Assembly: GCA_021740625.1 (NCBI GenBank)
Contig: JAIOZK010000014.1
Coordinates: 1-64,000 of the forward strand
DNA from: Bacteroidales bacterium
GTDB taxonomy: Bacteria > Bacteroidota > Bacteroidia > Bacteroidales > JAIOZK01
Length of the DNA stretch: 64,000 bases
Direction: 5' to 3'
This document shows, in pieces, positions 62,829 to 64,000 of the stretch (positions are counted from its first letter, which is position 1; the number at the start of each line of letters is the position of its first letter). The notes beneath the pieces are model-generated. The model did no database searches. It saw only the letters and a program-made list of their open reading frames with translations, and was not told the origin of the DNA. Both the position numbers and the translations under genes were made by a program.

Positions 62829-63446
62829 TCAGTCAACAACAATACTGATAACGAAAAAGTGATCGATTAGACTATTTATTTCTTCGATTTTCTCAGTATA
62901 ACAGAATCTGTCAATTTTACGTCCATTAAAGTCCTGCTTCCATGCACATCCTAACATCAACACAGGATATTTTCCTTTTCCCTGGATTTTTGGAGAGGCA
63001 AATTCCCTGAATTTATGCTTGCCGTGTTCATGAAGTGAATACTTCATTTCACGATCAGAAAAATTCATGTTCCGGTACCTGGCAATATATCTTATCGTAC
63101 TATCGGTTTCTTGTTTGGTGATGATCCTCAGAAAGCTTGTATCCTGGTTTACACTTAAATCAAATCCGAAAGATTTCATAGTTTGCATACCCTCCTCATC
63201 AACGAATAAAACTGAATCTACACATTCGTGGTTAAGGTACTCTTCCTGAAGGATATTTACGGAGTAGGTGCTATCTGAAACAAGAGCAAATTTGTAAATA
63301 TTTAAACCAATAAACTCAAGTGAAGCATAGATATCTTCTTCCTCAATAAAACCCCTGCTATACTGCGCCTTTGAAGCAGAGAATGAGACAGTCAAAAGAA
63401 CGGCAATGACCAATTTAACTGACAAGACTTTAGAAACTGTTTTCAT
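62829..63446 (-). CDS. Small secreted protein of unknown function
   Basis: 205 residues with a signal peptide (MKTVSKVLSVKLVIAVLLTVSFSASKAQ). The mature protein is rich in charged residues and strands (FIEEEDIYASLEFIGLNIYKF, DSTIRYIARYRNMNFSDREM) and has four Cys (HECVDS, LGCAWK, RFCYTE plus none in a visible motif). No family recognised. It converges on hldD. The spacer upstream (63447-63582) holds an 8-bp stem-loop TACCCAGC / GCTGGGTA at 63532-63556. Confidence 0.7.
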   Translation of the reverse strand: MKTVSKVLSVKLVIAVLLTVSFSASKAQYSRGFIEEEDIYASLEFIGLNIYKFALVSDSTYSVNILQEEYLNHECVDSVLFVDEEGMQTMKSFGFDLSVNQDTSFLRIITKQETDSTIRYIARYRNMNFSDREMKYSLHEHGKHKFREFASPKIQGKGKYPVLMLGCAWKQDFNGRKIDRFCYTEKIEEINSLIDHFFVISIVVD

Positions 63447-63531
63447 AATTGTAAGATCTTTTATATTTTATGTTGGCTCTTCCCTTATAGATTGTTAGTC
63501 AGCCAGTAGGCGGACAAGTTTTTCCTTTTAA

Positions 63532-63556
63532 TACCCAGCTGCTCTGCGGCTGGGTA
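63532..63556. other. Stem-loop between MerR gene and secreted-protein gene
   Basis: A perfect 8-bp stem TACCCAGC (63532-63539) / GCTGGGTA (63549-63556) with a 9-base loop. It lies 27 bases after the MerR stop codon. There is no T run right after it on the minus strand, so it is at best a weak terminator. Confidence 0.4.
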
Positions 63557-63582
63557 GTTCATTCCTTATCGGGCAGATTATT

Positions 63583-63903
63583 TTACAAGTTATCCTTCAG
63601 CTCGATCAAAAATGCTTTAATCTTTTTGAGTGACTGCACCACTTCGGCCGAACGCATGGTTTCCTCACGGTTTTGTTTGATCTTTTTGCGGGCACCCTCT
63701 AAGGTAAATCCCCTTTCTTTTACCAGATGAAAAATCAGATGAAAGTTATCGATATCATTTTTTGTGAACAGCCGGTTTCCCTTTTTATTCTTTTTGGGTT
63801 TGATGATATCAAATTCCTGTTCCCAGAATCGTATCAGGGAAGTATTCACATCAAACATCCCGGCAACTTCACCAATGGTATAATAAAGTTTTTGGCTCGT
63901 CAT
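63583..63903 (-). CDS. MerR-family transcriptional regulator
   Basis: 106 residues from the ATG at 63903 (MTSQKLYYTIGEVAGMFDVN). N-terminal MerR winged HTH (~8-75: YTIGEVAGMFDVNTSLIRFW, then IIKPKKNKKGNRLFTKNDID) followed by a short helical tail (LEGARKKIKQNREE) and no effector domain, as in the short regulators common in Bacteroidota. The frame extends upstream to 63960, but that would overlap the end of the upstream gene, which stops at 63911; I chose the ATG 7 bases after that stop. Target unknown. Confidence 0.85.
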   Translation of the reverse strand: MTSQKLYYTIGEVAGMFDVNTSLIRFWEQEFDIIKPKKNKKGNRLFTKNDIDNFHLIFHLVKERGFTLEGARKKIKQNREETMRSAEVVQSLKKIKAFLIELKDNL

Positions 63904-63910
63904 AAAGGAA

Positions 63911-64000
63911 TTAATCCATTGTTTGGGTTGGAATTGTTGACAATTCCAGCATCTTTTCAAATTGTTCGGGTGTCAGGTCATTGAAGAAGTAGTAGATCGG
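63911..64000 (-). CDS. C-terminal end of an upstream gene, cut by window edge
   Basis: Thirty codons are visible on the minus strand, open to the right edge and ending YYFFNDLTPEQFEKMLEL-STIPTQTMD then TAA. The frame is coding-like and sits 7 bases before the MerR start, so the two are probably one operon. The NDLTPEQ.EKM ending reminds me of the C-terminus of M23-type metallopeptidases that precede such MerR genes in Bacteroidota, but this is from memory and weak. Confidence 0.55.
   Translation of the reverse strand, partial: PIYYFFNDLTPEQFEKMLELSTIPTQTMD

Overview
The window comes from a Bacteroidota genome, most likely a Bacteroidales/Marinilabiliales-like lineage (inference). Three things point there: nine genes encode proteins with the C-terminal tail of the type IX secretion system (T9SS); the aerotolerance (Bat) operon is in the Bacteroidota order; and several promoter-like sites match the Bacteroidota TTTG / TAnnTTTG consensus. 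I saw no rRNA, tRNA, CRISPR array or prophage. The genes are chromosomal housekeeping functions mixed with a rich set of cell-surface genes.

Layout. 1-2.45 kb: the 3' end of a GLUG-repeat surface protein and a small proline-rich membrane protein. 2.6-4.5 kb: a membrane-anchored AraC-type regulator and a SnoaL-like lipoprotein. 4.6-13.2 kb: a giant 2733-residue beta-helix surface protein made of five tandem modules. It has the same C-terminal half as the first gene and is followed by a second copy of the small protein, so the adhesin-tail plus small-protein unit is duplicated while the N-terminal passenger differs. 13.3-17.7 kb: a hybrid histidine kinase, a tRNA-dihydrouridine synthase and a metallophosphatase. 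18.0-26.5 kb: a complete MoxR-DUF58-BatD-like-BatA-BatB-BatC-BatD-BatE operon. 26.6-33.6 kb: a secreted C1 peptidase and two large T9SS proteins, one with a seven-bladed propeller nested inside an FN3-like domain. 33.7-39.5 kb: a barrel protein, a 42-residue lipoprotein, uracil-DNA glycosylase, a FadL/SGNH-hydrolase pair and RdgB. 39.5-44.9 kb: Ddl, a PASTA-only membrane protein, a T9SS protein and an RluD-type pseudouridine synthase. 45.0-49.3 kb: two lysyl-endopeptidase-like T9SS proteases separated by a 148-bp element with perfect 18-bp terminal inverted repeats. 49.5-56.7 kb: a five-gene minus-strand surface operon. 57.0-61.6 kb: two tandem MFS transporters, the second with about 200 extra residues in its last periplasmic loop, and an alkaline phosphatase lipoprotein. 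61.8-64.0 kb: HldD, a small secreted protein, a MerR regulator and the end of an upstream gene.

How the genes work together. The Bat operon is expected to form an envelope complex of VWA, TPR and BatD proteins driven by the MoxR ATPase. FadL and the SGNH hydrolase fit a lipid-ester hydrolysis and fatty-acid uptake pair. The MFS pair and the phosphatase look like one phosphate-ester scavenging operon. The T9SS proteins (proteases, lipase-like enzyme, adhesins) would be exported and anchored or released at the cell surface, but none of the T9SS machinery lies in this window.

The most unusual non-coding signal is a set of intergenic tandem arrays with a period of 7 (sometimes 8) bases at many loci, with unrelated unit sequences but the same period, often starting right at or after a stop codon. 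They resemble the heptanucleotide STRR repeats known in filamentous cyanobacteria. One such array supplies part of the predicted N-terminus of the DUF58 protein.
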